From positions 4,216,001 to 4,280,000 of the forward strand of contig NZ_CP128361.1 of NCBI RefSeq assembly GCF_030345075.1: a DNA stretch of 64,000 nucleotides. Direction: 5' to 3'. Source of the DNA: Solwaraspora sp. WMMA2065. Lineage in GTDB: Bacteria; Actinomycetota; Actinomycetes; Mycobacteriales; Micromonosporaceae. Positions 60,853-64,000 of the stretch are shown in pieces. Made by a program: the position numbers and the translations under genes. How positions within the stretch are numbered: the first letter of the stretch is position 1; each line of letters opens with the position of its first letter. A model generated the notes under the pieces. The model was not told the DNA's origin. It saw only the letters and a list, made by a program, of their open reading frames with translations, and did not search any database.

Positions 60853-62756
60853 CATTCCTCCTTGACCCGCTGCCAGGCGGTCTCGTCGGCGTCCAGCAGG
60901 GCGACGAGCGTCCCGGTGCCGTCCGCGCCGAGCCGCCACAGCTGCGAACCGTGCGGCAGCCGGATCCCGTCGACCTTGAACTCGGCCACGACGTCGCTGC
61001 TCTCCCCGGGGGCGAAGCCGTTGCCGCGGAAGGGCGGACGCTCGATCACCCAGCCTTCCATCGCCCGCATGGCGTTCTCGTTCTGCCCGCCGTAGGGAAT
61101 CCGGTAGAGGCTCGGCCGGTAGGCCGGCCACCGCAACACGAAGATCTCGTCAGCGTCCGGAGCGAAGGGTGACCCGGCGTAGCCGAGCCCGAGTGCCGCG
61201 TACAGCTTGGCTGGGGTGTCCAGGTGGGCGACCTCGGCGGCGCGGTGCACGAACCCCGACACCCGGTCGTAGCCACGGTCCAGGTAGTAGCCGACCTGGC
61301 TGGCGGCGACGGTCTTCTGCATCGTCGTCGGCTGCCCCGGGACGTCCGGCCCGCTGGACACGGCCGGCTTCGGCGCGGCCGACGCGCCGGGTTGGGGTTC
61401 GGCCGGCTGTTCGACGTCGGCTTCCTCGTCTCCCAGCCCGACCTCAGCCGCCCAGCTGGCCAGGCCGACGATCTCGGTGCCGGGCAGCTTCGCGCCGACC
61501 GGGGTGCCGGGGTTGATGACGAACGACCACTGCGGGTCCGGCCAGCGGCGGATCAGCTGGACGAACTTCACTTCGACGGTATCGACCGGGGTGTCGAAGT
61601 GATCGGCGATCCGCTCCGGCGAGGTGAACACCACGACGAACGTGTCGTCGGTGGCGGTCTCGGTCCGCCAGGTGAAGCCCTCGTCGCCGGGTCTGGACCC
61701 GGCCGCGGCCGATTCGGAGACGGGCAGCAGCACCTTGGCGAGCAGCAGGGTGGACAGGAACGAGTTGCTGCCGCCGCCGCCCGCCGCCGCGACCAGGTCC
61801 CGCTCCACGTCGTTGGCCGGCTCGAAGGCCGGACCGGACGGTGGCTCGACCGCCGGACCGGACGGTGGCTCGACCGCCGGCTCGACCGCCGGACCGGGCG
61901 CCGCACCGGGCGCCGGCTCGACCGCCGCACCGGGCTGTTCCACCGCTGGTGGCGGGTCTTCGGTGGGCGGCGTGGGAGTCGGCACCCGGCGAGGCAGACC
62001 GCCGGCCGACAGCCCGGCGGTCGCGCCGGCCGGGGATCGGGTCGAACCGTACGGTGGCGGCGAGCTGGGCGACACCGGACGGGCGGTCGGCGGCGCCGGG
62101 TCGGCGGCCGCGTTGTCCGGGTGCGGCCACTGACCTTCCGGCGCCGGAGCGGTCGGCGCCGGAGCGGTCGGTACCGGCGGTGGGCTGGCAGCGGCGGTAG
62201 CTTCGGCGGCGTACTGGGTGGGATGCCGGCCGTGGTCCGGCAGTAGAGCGGGCCCGCCGTCGACCGGCCCGGCACCGCCGGGGTAGCCGGCCAGTCCGGG
62301 GACGGTGGCGGTCGCACGGGCCCGGGCGGCGGCATCGGCGCGGCCCTCGGACTGGCCGCCGCGGTTTGGCAGTCGCGCGTCTCCGCGGGCCAGCTGGGCG
62401 ACGAACCAGGCCGGCAGCCAGCCTTCGATCGGCAGACCCGGGTTGACCGCCAGCCACCACTCCAGGTTGGGCCAGGTGGCGGCCAGCTCGGCGAACGTCA
62501 CCCGACGGGCGGAACTGCCGTTGTCACCAAGGCATGCGTGCAGGGTGACCGGAGAGGTGAACGCGAGAACGTGGGTCCGCCCGTTCGTCGTCCAGGTGCC
62601 CCAGCCCATCGGGGCCTGACCGGCCAGGGCCTGCGCTGAAACAGGGAGCAGCAACTCGGTGCCGGCCAGCAGCTGGAAGTAGAGCTCCTGGTCCTGACAG
62701 AGCAGGGCGTCGCGCATCGCGGCCTCGATCTCGGTGGCCGGTTGCCAATCGGTCAC
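60852..62756 (-). CDS. Protein with two SseB-like domains
   Basis: A 634-aa protein. An SseB N-terminal-type domain at about 5-125 (LYFQLLAGTELLLPVS, AFTSPVTLHACLG, LEWWLAVNPGLPIEGWLP) is repeated at about 310-435 (LLAKVLLPVS, VVFTSPERIADHFD, QWSFVINPGTPVGAKLP). Between them lies a ~170-residue Pro/Ala-rich linker with repeats (AVEPPSGP). A third domain (residues ~480-634) is unassigned. SseB-family proteins of actinobacteria occur beside type VII genes, as here. GTG 62756 follows GGGGGG. Confidence 0.82.
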   Translation of the reverse strand: MTDWQPATEIEAAMRDALLCQDQELYFQLLAGTELLLPVSAQALAGQAPMGWGTWTTNGRTHVLAFTSPVTLHACLGDNGSSARRVTFAELAATWPNLEWWLAVNPGLPIEGWLPAWFVAQLARGDARLPNRGGQSEGRADAAARARATATVPGLAGYPGGAGPVDGGPALLPDHGRHPTQYAAEATAAASPPPVPTAPAPTAPAPEGQWPHPDNAAADPAPPTARPVSPSSPPPYGSTRSPAGATAGLSAGGLPRRVPTPTPPTEDPPPAVEQPGAAVEPAPGAAPGPAVEPAVEPPSGPAVEPPSGPAFEPANDVERDLVAAAGGGGSNSFLSTLLLAKVLLPVSESAAAGSRPGDEGFTWRTETATDDTFVVVFTSPERIADHFDTPVDTVEVKFVQLIRRWPDPQWSFVINPGTPVGAKLPGTEIVGLASWAAEVGLGDEEADVEQPAEPQPGASAAPKPAVSSGPDVPGQPTTMQKTVAASQVGYYLDRGYDRVSGFVHRAAEVAHLDTPAKLYAALGLGYAGSPFAPDADEIFVLRWPAYRPSLYRIPYGGQNENAMRAMEGWVIERPPFRGNGFAPGESSDVVAEFKVDGIRLPHGSQLWRLGADGTGTLVALLDADETAWQRVKEE

Positions 62757-62900
62757 GGCCGACCCCCCTTTCCACCGGACAGGCCACACGCGTCCGGTAC
62801 AACCTACAAGGTGGTGCCACGATCACAACGGCCGGCGGACGCCTTGCAGTTCAACTAACGTGAGAAAACACTTCGCGTAGTCGAGAGGACACGCTTCGGC

Positions 62901-63194
62901 TCATCGGAACAGGTCCGCGTTGCGCCGCTCGGTGCTCAGATAGTCGGCGGCCGACTCGTCGACCGCAACCTTGATCTCCCGCAGCAGGGCCTGAAGATTC
63001 TGTGCCGCGCCGCGCCACCGGGCCTGCCGTTGCTCGTACGCTTGACGAGCCACACCGTCCCAGGTTGCTACAAGTGGCGCAGCCTCCCGCTCCACCTGGT
63101 GCAACTGCGACCCGAGAGTACGCAACGCCTGCCCGATGTCGGCGCTGGCCTGTTGCAGCGCCCGGAAATCCACCACCAGCTCGCCGTCGGCCAA
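62901..63194 (-). CDS. WXG100 family type VII secretion target
   Basis: A 97-aa two-helix protein with the WXG turn as WDG (LVATWDGVARQAYEQRQARW) at the centre. The last residues YLSTERRNADLF contain the Y-x-x-x-D/E-like export signal (Y...E/D spacing). It is paired with a second WXG100 gene upstream, the usual EsxA/EsxB arrangement. Confidence 0.9.
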   Translation of the reverse strand: MADGELVVDFRALQQASADIGQALRTLGSQLHQVEREAAPLVATWDGVARQAYEQRQARWRGAAQNLQALLREIKVAVDESAADYLSTERRNADLFR

Positions 63195-63280
63195 CTGGTC
63201 ACCTCCTCCGTGTCATGCTCCGTGTCATGCCGCTGCGCCGCCCGCCCGGTCGCCCCCGAGCAGCAGGCCGCCGGGTCGTC

Positions 63281-63598
63281 TCAGAGCGGCAGCTCGATCC
63301 GTCGCCCTGCCCTGGTCACCCGGTCCGCCGCCGCGACGTCTGTCGCCTGGTACTGCGTCCCGGCGGTACGGATCGCTCCGGCCGTCTCACGCAACGCCCG
63401 GTGCAACGCCGCCTGCTCTCTGGCCCACCCGGCAGTGACCTGCTCGAAGGACCGGCCACCGGCACCACGCCAGGCGTGCTGAAGCACCTCCAAACGCTGC
63501 AGCAGACCGCGCAGCATCGCATCGAGCTCCTCGTCGACCTGGTCGAAACGGCTGGCTGCCCGCTGCATGACCGCCAACTCGGCTTGCGTCTGCGACAC
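63281..63598 (-). CDS. WXG100 family protein (second partner)
   Basis: A 105-aa protein with WRG (LQHAWRGAGGRSFEQVTAGW) as its helix-helix turn. GTG 63598 is chosen because MarR-like upstream extensions have no ribosome site. It forms a heterodimer candidate with the neighbouring WXG100 protein, and is just downstream of eccB. Confidence 0.85.
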   Translation of the reverse strand: MSQTQAELAVMQRAASRFDQVDEELDAMLRGLLQRLEVLQHAWRGAGGRSFEQVTAGWAREQAALHRALRETAGAIRTAGTQYQATDVAAADRVTRAGRRIELPL

Positions 63599-63766
63599 GC
63601 TGTGGCCCCTCTCGGTCCCGGTCCGCTGACAGCGGTGAACGTCACCTCGCCGACCGTAGCCGGGTCGACCCACCGGCGCAGCCCCACCTCGTCCGCTGTG
63701 GATAACGGCTCGATTGCGGTGGCATCGGCGACGAACCAGCCAGAGCGCAGCTGAGCCGGGACACGG

Positions 63767-64000
63767 TCAGCCGAGGGCGATCCGCCGGTCCAGGTCCGGA
63801 CCGGCCGGCACAAGCTCGACCACGTTGGCCGGCAGCCGCGACCGCGCGGCGTCCGGGTAGCCGAGCGTCGGCAGCACCGCCGGGTCGGGAACCGGGTGGC
63901 GTAGTCCAGCGTCGGTGATCAGGCTGACCTGCGGGGTGTTCCCGCCCGGCCGTACCGCCTCGACCAGAGCGCCGCGACCGGGCGGCAACCGGACGCCGGT
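63767..64000 (-). CDS. eccB: Type VII secretion protein EccB, partial C-terminus
   Basis: Only the last ~77 residues are visible: VSLITDAGLRHPVPDPAVLPTLGYPDAARSRLPANVVEL then the final VPAGPDLD. This matches the end of the EccB periplasmic domain. EccB is a core component of the ESX channel. The remainder and probably eccC/D/E and mycosin lie beyond the right edge. Confidence 0.82.
   Translation of the reverse strand, partial: TGVRLPPGRGALVEAVRPGGNTPQVSLITDAGLRHPVPDPAVLPTLGYPDAARSRLPANVVELVPAGPDLDRRIALG

Noticed and set aside
61840-61930. Mobile repeat in the SseB gene
   Set aside because: The direct repeats stay in frame and encode the Pro-rich linker, so they are ordinary coding repeats.

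Overview
The window is high-GC actinobacterial DNA, most likely from the Micromonosporaceae. The codon bias, the GTG starts, the ATGA/GTGA stop-start couplings, a bldG locus, a tad pilus locus followed by 6C RNA, and a type VII secretion locus all fit. I infer the family from gene order and remembered protein families, not from a search.

Positions 1-22.4 kb are accessory. A MarR-type regulator (cut by the left edge) faces a bifunctional heptose kinase/nucleotidyltransferase, a family 2 glycosyltransferase and a DUF2267 protein. These converge on a family 9 (heptosyl) glycosyltransferase coupled to an Hsp20. Next come a stand-alone thiostrepton-resistance 23S rRNA methyltransferase (tsnR), a long palindrome, a transposase scrap and a secreted five-repeat fibronectin III protein. 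Then comes a compact four-gene operon (9070-22433) for a polycyclic tetramate macrolactam (PTM). It holds a sterol-desaturase-like hydroxylase, one iterative hybrid synthase (KS-AT-DH-KR-ACP-C-A-PCP-TE, 3191 aa), one phytoene-desaturase-like FAD enzyme and one NADPH-dependent MDR reductase. The adenylation pocket reads as the ornithine code. With one FAD cyclase plus one reductase the set is ikarugamycin-type, and the hydroxylase suggests a hydroxylated ikarugamycin (butremycin-like). No P450, second FAD enzyme, regulator or exporter is adjacent. A tRNA-Thr(CGT) gene closes the accessory region.

Positions 22.6-46.3 kb are conserved chromosome: metallophosphoesterase, ricT, a WXG-like pair with a YbaB protein, holB, an MFS-thymidylate kinase fusion, a TetR regulator, topA, hppA, an anti-sigma factor with bldG, a DUF1998 helicase, and the tad pilus operon (tadA, tadB, tadC, DUF4244 pilin-like, two TadE-like genes).

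Positions 46.3-50.5 kb hold the most unusual architecture. The tad operon is split from its normal first gene ssd (cpaE-like) by an islet of about 2.8 kb. Both islet flanks carry copies of ssd. The right copy is intact. The left copy is reduced by an in-frame deletion to 38 codons but keeps its 5' region, Shine-Dalgarno and ATGA coupling to tadA. The islet carries three small coupled genes, an XRE/DUF5753 + DUF397 pair, and a toxin-antitoxin pair whose toxin has decayed. A 6C RNA lies antisense just upstream of ssd.

Positions 50.9-64 kb are conserved again: HAD phosphatase, a degenerate Fic-like protein, acetyl-CoA synthetase, an immune-inhibitor-A metalloprotease, a lipoprotein behind a 19-bp tandem repeat, an acyl-transferase/C45-type Ntn hydrolase, an alpha/beta-hydrolase lacking its nucleophile, and the edge of a type VII secretion locus (SseB-like proteins, two WXG100 proteins, eccB cut by the right edge).
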